From Bolinopsis microptera (taxonomy: Eukaryota; Ctenophora; Tentaculata; Lobata; Bolinopsidae): DNA of 64,000 nucleotides. The DNA lies in contig NC_087076.1 of the NCBI RefSeq assembly GCF_026151205.1, positions 11,632,902 through 11,696,901 of the forward strand, read 5' to 3'. Position numbers and translations under genes: made by a program. Under the pieces are notes generated by a model. The model worked only from the letters and a program-made list of their open reading frames with translations. It was not told the origin of the DNA and ran no database searches. This document shows positions 32,619 to 45,300 of this stretch, one piece after another; positions within the stretch are counted from its first letter, which is position 1; each line of letters begins with the position of its first letter.

Positions 32619-33383
32619 GGTTGCACCCCTTGGCTAGACAGCATGCTGGAATACTCTCCCAACACCATGTTACTGGGCAAGATCTTCTCACTCTCACATG
32701 GGCCGCTCTTGATGGCATGAAGGTAAGTGTTCATAAATACCATTCCTCCCTAAAATTTAATATTTTGAGGAGAAACTGGCAAATTATTATAATTTAAGTT
32801 ATTGAAATTGAATATAATGCTCCAAAGGCCGGGATAAAGTTGTGATTGATAGCAGTGAGATGCTTTTAGAATGATTAACTTCAATATAAAATTGAAACTG
32901 TTTGCACTATTTAAACGGAAACTTTTTCTATGTATCTTAAAACATGTCCCATGATGTCGTCACCAATCTTAAAGAATAACAAACAGGGTACTGTTATAGA
33001 TTTGTCCTGAAATTTGTAACACAGATTCAGGAGCATCATAGTATGTTAGCGTTAAATCTTAACACTGTTCACTTGATTAGTATTTCGGGGCACTCTCAAG
33101 TCTCAACTAAGGAAATCTGTCTACTGGCAGGAAAGTCAAACATGCACACAATATCGACAGATCATTTCAATATTTAAATTTAAATATCGCGATTTGCAAA
33201 CTGATCGATGAACACGCCAAGATATCAATTATAAACTTTATCTCCCTGTTTTAAATTATTATAATTCCCAAATAGAGCAAAACAAGTTTATATAATCTCC
33301 CTGTCACGCTGTATCTTCCTCAGATCGCGGGTATGTACGACCAAGAAGCTCTCCTCTCAGCAGTTTCAATCCTACGTGATGTT
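32619..33383 (+). CDS. CNKSR: CNK SAM domain, two exons
   Basis: Exon 32619-32722 reads LHPLARQHAGILSQHHVTGQ then DLLTLTWAALDGMK. Exon 33324-33383 adds IAGMYDQEALLSAVSILRDV. Together they form helices 2 to 5 of a SAM fold (V-T-G-x-D-L-L-x-L-T core), used for protein-protein contacts. Exon 32619 starts with two bases of a split codon, so a further coding exon precedes it. Confidence 0.88.
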
Positions 33384-36300
33384 GTGAGTATTTGTTCTAC
33401 TCACGTATCTTCAGTGCGCACATGTGTATATAATACCGCACGTATTGTTCTCCTAAATGTTATAATCACTTTACAATCGACAACCGAAGTCTTGTTTGTT
33501 CTTCTTAATCACTGTCACGTGGTGTGTCGTGTGATCAGTTTTGTCTGATTATGCTTGTTATCGCTTCCTCTGACGCCGTGCTTTGCCGTACACTCATACA
33601 CTTGTCTACACGTTTCCTCTGACTTGCTCACATAATTAAACCTTATTTTGTTCTATTTTAAAGATTTTCAAGTGTCAACAAACTGTGGGATGAAATATAT
33701 ACACAACAATTGCATAACAATATTACATATAATATGTCATTCTATACATCTTCATTAGTAGATTCTTACCTCGAGAAACACTGTAATTTTAAACTTTTTC
33801 CTTTTTGCACACCATTTCCAATTTATCTCTCTTTTTACTCATATTTCTAATTTCAGGACCGATCAAACAAGAACTACCTTCTCTACCCGCTAGCAGACAG
33901 AACTCTCTCAAGCGCCTTGGAAGCGTTAGATCACATTTCTTACCTCAAAATGTGAGCATAACTATTACAAGTATTACCTCATTTTCTGTTACAATCACTG
34001 GGTCACGTGTTTCTAACGGTAGCTGTGACGAACTTGCCACATAAAAAGTGTTAAAAGCTTCTCAAAGTAATGTTTTGTGTGTTGTGACGTGTTAGACCAG
34101 TGTTGTCGTAATAACACTGAGTTAAAGAACCAGAAGTCGCAGTATCAGAGGACATCAGCTGAAGGTTGAATAAATTACTGTACGTGCTTTTTAGGGCACG
34201 GAAATTGTTGGCTGATAAGAATTTACTAGTACCAAGTTAAATACATAAGGTTTCCAGACCCTTTAACGGAATGTTAACAGCGTACTAACAGACTAGAATC
34301 AAGTTTCACAGGAAATTATCACAAACCGTCAACATTATCTCAGACTTTGATAAACGTTTTGCTGTGGTAATCCAGATAGGGCTTTATATGGGTTATCTTT
34401 AAACGTGCTGTAAAAATGTCATTATGTACATCATGTTATATTATGTGTAGTCATAATGTGCATCATGTTTAAATATCATGTGTAGTCATAATGTACATCA
34501 TGTTATACAGGGTGGCCCATAAGTGACTACCCACACGCAACCTCTTAATAACTCACGTAATTCGTCTCCAAATTGCACCAAAATTTCAGAGATTATAGAT
34601 ATGGGTCAAACTTAGATTTCCTGAAAGTTTCGTAAGCCACGCCCAATTACAGTGGGCGTGGCGTGACACTCCCTCTTTTTCACTATTGTCTTCATAAAAT
34701 GAGAACGCTTTAAGCTAAGAACTCAAACTTTTTTTGCACACATTTGGCTTGATAATTGAAAACTTTTCCCAAATTTTCAAGTTCATTGGTTAAAATATGG
34801 CTAAGTTATGACCATTTCAAAACTCATCGGATACGTGATCCGAGCACTCAGTCAGTGATCTCGTCACTTGGTTAATGGCCTGTTTGGCTCACATGCACCG
34901 CTTGATTGGTTGCAGCCTGCTTATGGGCCGGCCTATACAGCTGACAGCACCTAAAACGCTATCACACGAATTTATGGTGGTGTCACCATTTCAGGGCTTG
35001 TTAGCCCTGCTAGTCACAGGTTCCTTACAATCAATAAAAAGGAATGAACCATCCATTGAATCATCGAAAATGGTTCACTATCCTCCCTTTACTGCAGAAC
35101 AACGATTGTTCGTCTACCTGAAGAAAGAAAATGGGGTGTTCTACCCTTAGATTAAACGACAATTTCAGATGAAATTCAACCGACCACCCCCTTGCCGGAA
35201 AAGCTGCTTTGACATTCATCACAAGATCAAGTTTACGTTTTCTGCACACGATCGGCGAAGAGTCGGCAGAAGACGAACTTCGAGGACTGCAGAAAACATC
35301 ACGATGGTTGTTGGTGACGTGATGGATACACCTAAAATTGGCACCCGAAAACGAGCTCCTGCCTTAGACCTCAGCAGAACAACCCTTCAGCGAATCCTAA
35401 AGCAAGACCTTTCTAACCGGGCCTATCGGATCACAAAGAAACACCAACTTTTAGACCGTGATTTCCAATTGAGGATAGATTTCGCCAACACATTCCTGTC
35501 GAAGCAGAATGTGGATCCCTACTTTGAGGTTGATTTTATTTATTGATTTATCCTAAAAATTTGTGTTTTCCTTTCTAGCAAAGTCATCATCGGTATCCAA
35601 TCAAAGCCTAATGAACCTCATTAATACACGCTAACGCCTTACTCTTGATCAGATTGGGTGACGAGATCACTAATTGAGTGCAAATATCACTGACTGAGTG
35701 CTCGGATCACATATCCGATGGATTTTAAAATGGTCATAACTCAGCCATATTTTAACCAATGAACTTGAAACTTTTGGAAAAGTTTTCAATTATCAAGCCA
35801 AATGTGTGCAAAAAAGTTTGAGTTCTTAGCTTAAAGCGTTCTCATTTTATGAAGACAATAGTGAAAAAGAGGGAGTGTCACGCCACGCCCACTGTAATTG
35901 GGCGTGGCTTACGAAACTTTCAGGAAATCTAAGTTTGACCCATATCTATAATCTCTGAAATTTTGGTGCAATTTGGAGACGAATTACGTGAGTTATTAAG
36001 AGGTTGCGTGTGGGTAGTCACTTATGGGCCACCCTGTATTATGTGTAGTCATAATGTGCATCATGTTATATTATGTGTAGTCATAATGTACATCATGTTA
36101 TATCATGTGTACTGTGTACATCATGTTATATTATGTGTAGTCATAATGTAAATCATGTTATATTATGTGTAGTCATAATGTACATCATGTTATATCATGT
36201 GTAGTCATAATGTACATCATGTTATATTATGTGTACGTGTAGTCATAATGTTTAATACGTTCAATGGTATGTAGGGTTTTATGACACTTAACATGGAACC

Positions 36301-39300
36301 AAACTTCTGTTATGAACTCATTGATTTGATTACACTTGTTCATTTTCTTGTTCCTTTTCCGTATTTAAATCAATATAATAATCATCTAATCAACTAATTT
36401 CTCGCAGGGAAAAGAGAGATCTGGAGAGAAAGCAGGAGCTGTACATGAGCTGTATAAACTGTGGCAATCTGACTAGAACTATTCTCCTTCATATGGACAA
36501 GTTAGTGGATCTTCTGGTTGCTTGATATTATAATATATAAAAAAGTGGGAAGTAACCCCGAACACGTACATGCCATGCGGTAGGATGGCTGTTGGGCTAC
36601 TACTCTTATTACTGATTAATACTGATTACTGATTACGTCTTGTATATCATATTTGTACTGATCAAATGGATCATGTACATAAATTATGTATTTGTACTAA
36701 AAATTGCAACTATCTGTGACCCGTTCAATCATAGATAAGAGATTAATTTAGACATCCACTTTTAGGAGCCGATAGTAATTTTAGTCTTTTGTCTCCAACC
36801 TCAGTGATACAGATTTGATGTGTTGGTGTAATATATTATGTGAATAATGTATAGAATGTACAGTTCCAGTGGGCGTATCGGAGATGTTATATTACACATG
36901 TGACACTATGATATGCTAATATTGATCAGAAGTAAAAATAGCGCTTACTTAGCGCTTGGTAAAGGAGACCGACACTTGGACCCCGTATTGAAGTGCAAAC
37001 ACTGTATGTATTTAATGGATCCAGTCGACACATAAAGATTGTCTCTAATTCTGGTGGTTCGGAATCGGATTTCATTGGAATGATCTAAGTTCCTGTTTCT
37101 ATTTGGTCATTCTGTGACACGAGATAAAGAATTCACATGTTCCGCTGATGTGGTATTACCAGGAGTGATTCTCAGCATTTATTTGGAATGTTCCAATTTA
37201 CCGAATACCGGCCCTCGCTGGATTGCAAATTTATATTTTCAATATTAATGGGCCAGCGACTTTGGCTCTGGCGATCACAGAAATATGGAGTATTTTTCTA
37301 TTATACTACATTTGGGCAGTGGCCGTCTGAAACCAATATCGGGTCTTCAGTTGCTGTAGTGTACACATACATCATGCATGTCTGATCAGTAGACACATTT
37401 GGGTGCAACTGTTAATAATCTACTCAAGATATTATTTACAATTTTAGGATGCTAAAGTTTTCCTCAGTTTTGTAAGATGACGTCTTGTACTGAGTATCTG
37501 AGCAGAACGTTAGATCATGATACAAACTTTACTTTTTCCCACAAGTCACAGTATTGGCTAATCAGGCGTTCTGTGAACCAGAACTTTCCCTTATCTAGTC
37601 TTATCTTAAAAACTGCGGAAATGAGTTACCAGCATCTGTAGAAGTGGGCTCATTCTTTATTATCCTGATTTCCTGTTTAGAATGGAGTAACAAAGCCAAC
37701 GTGCGGCTGCTCTGAAAAGTAGGATTATAAAGATGCGATAGTTCTAGAAGAGTACTTTTAATCTATTTTAACTGATGAAAGCAGCTTGTCACTTAAGAAT
37801 GCAAAAAATTCCAACATTTCCGCACGTTTAAATTCTTCAAATTAAATCCATTAAATCTTAAAGTAAGGAGGCCTTGCAAGTCGTCTCATCGCTGATATAA
37901 CTGATATAAGGTGACCAATCTCTGTTTCATGAAAAATGGTTGGTTTTCTAATAGCATTAAAAAATTCAGTATCTCACCATAAAAATAAGGTAGCCATTCT
38001 GTCTGGTCACTGATAATACCCCCTCGCTAAAATAAAAGCTTCCTTGCAGTACATTAGAGACAATACATACGAATTATTATAACAATATTGAAAACAAGTT
38101 GTGCAAGGAATGTGACTTAGCGAGATTGTGATAATGACTACTCGTAGTTAGGAGTGCAGTGTGGAATGTGATTATAATATGCTAGCGTAGCACTCTTAGA
38201 CAATTGTTTTACAATGGCAACACTGGTGGGTCACACTATTTGAAACACGTACCTTTTACATCAACCCAGTTTTATCACCGATATTGGACTCTGATAAAAT
38301 GGTGAATTTCATAGAACAATGAATAAAGTATATTATTAGCCAAGTCAGAGGTTTGGTTTTTTGGCGGGCAGCCAAATCTAATTTAATTTCATGGTGTCCC
38401 GATAATGGGTATTGGGTGCTGGTTTATTTGTACCATCCTTATTTCTTATCTTCTTCTTTAAGCATCTGTTCGAGTAACTCGATCAATATTTTCCCATTTA
38501 AAATACTGTAGAATTGTGGTACAGGCTGGTTATAAGGCTTGTCAGTATGATCGTTCAAAGAATTCGTACTATTTACAACTATATCTCCATCACAAGCAGA
38601 TCATATCTCAGTGACTCTTGTGCTGTCTACAAGTAGAAAATAGAGCGCACTGCTCCCTGAAAGGAATGTTCCCTGGCAGGAATGTTTCCAATTAGTACAG
38701 GCGCTATGATCACAATGATTGTAATGTAGTGCTCTCTGGCCACAGAAAGAAGACACACCTGCAGCACTGTATCTAGATATAGCAGTGACAAGTTAGCATG
38801 CTGCAGACACACAGCTCCACACATAACACCTGTAATATCAGCTGCAGACTACCAGGGATACTATCTACACCTCATAATATCTCGTGCAGTTATACGGGGC
38901 TAGTGTTGTGTATAAGACGGGGAGGGAGCGGGTCTGTGTGTCTAATAAAACGTGCCCTCACGCGCTTTTATAATAGAGAGGGTGGGATAATTGGTGATAA
39001 ACATCCTGACATGTTGACATGCTGATCATATCCAGGAGTTGAAAGATGTTCTGTATTGCGGAAATAACAAAAGAGATATTGGTCTCTAGCTCGTATCTTC
39101 TTGTTTAAGGTAGTGATGATTAACCCTTGAAAATATTGCATTATAATTTAGACTGAGACTCGTGTAAGTAAGTAAAGGCTGGAGTTTACTGTAGCCTGGC
39201 ATATAATATACTATATTATCTCACCCTTACCCTCTAGCCTGAAATATAATATACTATATCTCACCCTTACCGTGTAGTCTTACACAGTTTCACACACATC

Positions 39301-42300
39301 ACACATGACACATATAATATGATAAAGTATATAGTATATAATAATATGTAGTAATATACTACAATATAAGACTATATCCCACTACCTCAGGTATCACATT
39401 GTGTACGGAGAGAAGAGTAAGATGGCACACCAGCTCCTCTGTAGTCTGTACACAGTAACTCAAGCAGCTCAACAACTCAGACTGGGCCTCAAAGCTGCTG
39501 GAATCAACATGCCTGACATCCCACAGGTTTGTTCGTTTGACTGTTTGTTCGTTTGTAAAACATTTGAAATGTGCATGTTTTGGTTGTAGTCAGTATGTTT
39601 ATTTCACTGCCTGGTTGCACGTCTAGAAGTGCTGTGTTCATTATCCTACTTATTTGCTGGACAATGTGGCTTGTTTCTATTTTGGTATCTGTACTGGCAC
39701 AATGTCTAAATAAAAGGCAAACAATGATATTGATTTGATTATTAACAAATCAATGTTTCGATCTGTTGCCAACTAATTATCTTTTCTACTTCAACAGAAA
39801 ATTGATATTTTGATATCCTGTGAATAGGAATCCATTGGCAGCACTAACTATGATAACTATTTATTATACAATTTCAACATTGCCAACTCACAAATCACGA
39901 CATAATTCACTATAATTCACTTAATTATCAATAATATGATAACACAAGACAAATAGTCTACCTTGAAACTTCTGGAGAATAAAATTTAGTGTTCGTCGGA
40001 AATAATTACATTTTTGCAACCTCGCCCCTTAGTTTCATCTAATTTCAAATTCTTCAAATTCTCGGTAAAAGTTGAAAAATCACATACAATTTACAAACTT
40101 ACTTGTACCTGACAGAGAAGAAGAGTCTAATTTAGAGCAATTATCTGATCTCCCTAAAGTTGGGGGTGAGTAGGTGCTGTTTAAACCACGTGACACACCA
40201 CGTGATCCCGGCTCCACATCACAACACACTCCCCTGAGGATTAAGAGAGATTGTAGCAATGTCTCCCTGTCAACACTCCAGTCCCGGGTCCAGAGCTCAG
40301 TAGTTATCTCATTGTATCGGGATTCAGGTGTCGAACATTCACTGTCCGGATTCAGGGGTGTCAATCACACTTCTAGCAATACTCCCGAGCTCTCAGATTG
40401 TAGTCAAATTATTTGACTGTCAAATAGTCAAATAGTTGTGCTGTACTGACTATCAAATCCCAAGCCAATATGATATGGCGACGGTAGTCTCATTGAAAAG
40501 GGTAAGGATTCAAAACATGTAAAACATGTATTTTGCTAAGGATGATCTCATTGCTAGTCTGCTGAAGCTGCATTTAACTTAGCTGACAGTTTTATTAAAC
40601 CATTACCTCATAGGTGCCAGGGAGTGAGGGAGTACCAGCTTTTATACGGCCTACAAACTCCCAGCTCGTCATACCTCCCATACCTTTAGCTACTTCGGGC
40701 GAAGGCTCATTCCTGTCTTATCATGACAACTCAAATGAGGTCCGAGTTTAGGTCTTAAGTTTAAGTGCACGACCTTGACCTAATGGCTTATACTGGTTAC
40801 GTTTTCCAAAACACCAATCCTAGTTAGGTAATTTGTGTCAAATTGGGGCACAGTAAAGTAGGCTTGTTAAACTGAACACGTGCTATTGAGTAGATCTGTT
40901 TAACTCTGTATCTTGATAAATCTACCTTGGAAGTGTATGTTAAGCCGGTGGTTTCCTTCTATTATAATCTAATCACTGACAGTACGATGAACAATGATCA
41001 TCATGTTTTGTAAATTAGCTCTTGCGTCTGTGCCTGTGCATGTTATTCTAAACTTTTCTCAACATTACTCCACTTAACGTTAATTAGCCGCCTAATTGCT
41101 CTGCTAACTGTGAGTCTAGATTGTGCTATTATACCCGTGTAGGTATGTCAGGTATGTATAACAATGTTGTACACCATGTCAACTTAGCAAACTTTTATAA
41201 CCGGTTCATCACATTTTCTGATCAACATTCAGCAAACCACAAGGCTGCACTCATTTTGGAAGCAAAGCAAGCTGCTGAAGCTTTGAAGCTGTCAATTGGA
41301 AGGATGACAGGCTTCGAGAAGAAGCGTGAACTTGTCAGTGCGTATCTTCAAATTCTCGAAGCTTCGCTGACATTTCTGAAATTGCCTTACAGCTACAAAG
41401 GAATAGGTATATACCGAGGGGGTATACGAACTATGTGTGTGTAGCTGGCCATTACGCAGAAAGCAGTACAACCTAATTATGAGAACTTTGTCAATTTTAT
41501 CATCATGGTGATAAACAATCGATGTGCTATCATGCGGTTCAGTGAAATGAAGCTCTACCTTAAACAGCAGGAAGAAGCTGTCATAGAGAGATAAATTTGC
41601 TGATGAGCTGTCATCAAATAATATTATTTCGGAGATTGAACTTACTAGATATCGATCACATCCTTAATGAGCTTTCTCGACTTGAGTTCTTATATCTTAT
41701 CTGCACCTATTTATTGAGTGAAATATCATTAAAGGCATATCAGGATTCTACTAAATCATGATATTGTGAGTGGAATTGAACTCCAATCTCCATCTCTAGA
41801 AATGTGTAGAGTTTTCTCTGGACCGCATTGTTAATTATTTTCCAGCTATCAAATCTTGCTCCAATTAATCGCTGATTACTAAAACACAATTAAATTATTC
41901 TAGATTTTCACTTTCACAACGAAGATTAGGGAGGACTGATATAATAGAAATAGACGCAGGAAATTGATCAAGGGTACATACCTCGCATACCAGGGCACTT
42001 CTAGGGCACTTTGTGGCCCTAGTAGGTGCTAACAACATACTTTAAATGGAAGTGGGTTTTCCTGTATTTGCCACTCCTCCTGGGCTTACATTACACACGA
42101 TCTTGAAAAGTTTGAAAAATTCAGATACCATTTAGTTTTCTTACTTCAGCTCAAACATATCTAGACAAACTGCGTCACCGCCTTAACTCTGTTTGGGAAT
42201 TACCTCACTGGGCGCAGAAAAGTTAATTGAAGGCGGATCACGTGATAGGTATACTGGATATATATATTAAACCAAATGTGCTGTGTACGAGTCAATTCAA

Positions 42301-45300
42301 GTAGGATATGTGGGCCACGTCAGGTTACATACCCTGTCCAGTGTACATTTTATTATACCTACTTATACCTGTACATTTACCGTCAATCTAAACAATGTTT
42401 TGCCTCGGCAAGTGTATGCGCCCTAATTTACCGTTTAGTAATGGGTATATAAAACATGAAAATACCTTACGTTTCTTCATTACAAAACCTAATTATTCAC
42501 TACACAGTACACATTTACACAGAGTCTGACGTATTGACAATGTCCTAATCACTTCGACAAAACGTTTACATTTCACTGCTTATCTAAGAGTTCAGTATAT
42601 CTGGCGTTGAGGCGGTGTTACTCAGTTCCTATTTACTCCTTACACGACAAATTTTCACAGTAATTTCTAGTTATCATGCGAATTGTAATAGCAAATTACA
42701 CGAATAGTGGTGAATTAAGGGAGTATCGAACATTTTGAGCGGGTTTGGTTCAGTTTGAGAGAGTTAGCCTAGTAATACTAGACACAGTGATGTCCAATAT
42801 GCAAGGTCACATTATATTTTTTACAAGTGATGAAAATATATCATCATATTTCAAAGTACACGCCAATTTATCATGGTCCAGATTCAGGACACATTACGTT
42901 ACCAAGTTTGTGGCGCTATCCTGACGATTTAACACCTGAATACTGCATCCTCAGTCCAAACTCCCTAACCCGCTACTGACAAGCAAGGAAACTAAACGCC
43001 TCCCAGGTTATAGTCACCTTGTCTACTAAGTTAACTGCTCGGAGACTGAAGAGTGCTGCCATTAGATCAAGCAGACCTGATGGAACGTTAGGAAACGTTA
43101 AAAACCTAGAGGAAGAAGCATTAAAAAAGGAGGAGGAGACCCTGAAGCTGAGATGAAGAGCTGCAATAACTACATCCTAGGAATCATTATAATTAATACG
43201 AGTGGGTCTATTACCTCATATCTGATATATTTCTGTCTCAGTCGGGTCTCAGTCTGTCACACCAGTATTGTTAGTTGCAGTTATTCGTAGCAGTTGTTAA
43301 TGATCTTGTAATTTTGAAGATTGTCCGCCCCCTCCCGATCCGTAAAGCTAAAACCACGAGGTAAACTTTATAACATGGTTTTGGTACACTAATTAAGACG
43401 TTTAACAGTTCCGTCAGTACATTGTTGGGATAGTTCGAACTATTCTTATTTCTCAATATATGAGTTGACTTACTTGACTTGACTTAAAAGGCTGGTAGTG
43501 TCCCCGAGATCCATTGACAACAGTTCTCCACAGCTTTCTGTCCTCCATCAGTCTAGCTATCTCATCTACTGACTTCAGCCCAGTATATGCTTTTAGGTTA
43601 TTTAGTTGTGTTAAGTAAGGTCGCCCCCTGTTAGTATGCCCGTGACTCGGCTTCCAGAGGATCAGTTTGTTTAGTGTTAGCTCCGGATGTCGGTGAGCAT
43701 GACCTGCAAGTCTGAGCCTTCGTTGGGTCTCGCACTGTTTACTATGATTCACTGCGGGCGTTCATTATTCTTATTTGGAATGTTCACCAGTTCACTGTAG
43801 GTTTGCTAGCATCTTGTTAAATATTCCCAGAATAGTAGTAGAGGTTATGAGTGTTATCTTAGATGCACAATGTTAGTAGACATTTGCAGACTCCCTCATC
43901 TGCAGTCTGCACCGCCTACATGGCCCTGTGTGAGGGTGTTGTGGTTGTTGTAATCCTACTCGTAACTACACATTCTCTGAAGCTAAATATTGGGCCGGGT
44001 CAGCTAGACTCTTTATCATTGGTAGTTGCTGTGTCATACATCTTATCTCCACTGTAACTCTTTATCAGGTGGTATAAAATATGCTGGTAGGTATGGGACA
44101 CGTGGTATAAAATATGCTGGTAGACGTGCCAAATGTCGCAGTAATATGTGAAGTTATCCCGGGGGAAGCCAGTTAGTTTTGCCGCTAATTCTGCTGAAAA
44201 TTCCATGTATAAATAACGATTCATCTTTCACGATGGCTCGTGTGGAATTTACCGCTCAACAAAATAGTTCTACACAGCTATTACAGGTTCAGTATTCGTA
44301 TATTAAAAACTTTTCTTTCCCAAAATACATACATATTTAAAGGAATGTTTTGTAGCCACTAGTTTTATACCAAATCCTACACATACCCTGCCGTAGTACA
44401 GCCCACTGAATAGTGAGTCTACAAAATGTTTCATATCTACACTCACGGACCAGCACAAGGACTCTCGGTGTAGCCCTCCTGATTTGCATGTAAATGAAAA
44501 GTTATCGTGTATATCAGGCCTCTCTGGGAAACGCTACTAGTCACACCGCTAAACCTACTGTATATATTATTTTATCTGCCGTATATTAAGTGTTGTGTTG
44601 CTCGCAATATCGACCAATGGGAACTGAGAATTTAAATATATCAACCAATCAGAGCTGAGTATTAAAACAGGTGATTTTCTGTGTTTTATGTTATCACCGC
44701 AGAATTAGTTTAAATATAGAGCGAAGTTTCAAGCATGATCGAACATGTGGCATATTCTCCAAATAATAACTTACTTGTTATCATGAGTCAGCACTGCGTA
44801 TAATAACTAATAGGTAATAAACCATCGTGTTATGTTACTGTTTTAAGCTACAGTACTCCATTCATTATGATCTACATGATTCCAGATCTGAGTTTTGGAG
44901 TTTTAAATTTCACTAGTAATAGTGTAATGGATCTGCTGTGTGTAACTACTTGCTAATATTCTCTGTTTTGTGTTCTCTGATTACTGAATACGTATACATA
45001 CAGACTACATTGGCGTCTCCATGATTGGTCAATACTTATAATTATGTACTGTTAAGTAAATCAGTTAGGTATGAAACAGCAGTTAACTACTGTTAACCAG
45101 CTATTGTCAGTTACACTAATATGCTAATTGGCCCAACCCTATAATACAACATCATTACCGTTAGTAACTACTATTAGTAATGATACATGGCGTAGTTACA
45201 CCAATTCACATTTCACTTCAAGAGTTTAAAACACTTTAGATCCCTCGTATTAGAGGGGGTAATCTAGCATGCTACCTGTGGTGCGTGTAATGTAGCTGGT

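Larger units (their letters stand above)
34412..36252. repeat. 32-bp minisatellite split by a mariner-like insertion
   Basis: Units of the type TCATGTTATATTATGTGTAG plus TCATAATGTACA are present at 34412-34505 and again at 36039-36252. The element at 34508-36036 entered at a TA inside one unit. It lies in the CNK intron between the second and third CRIC-side exons (33951 to 36408). Confidence 0.88.

Noticed and set aside
40080-40364. Minus-strand 94-codon frame with a good donor (GGTACAA/GTAAGT)
   Set aside because: No acceptor or start fits its 5' side, and nothing in the peptide is recognisable; it may be chance in a less AT-rich patch.
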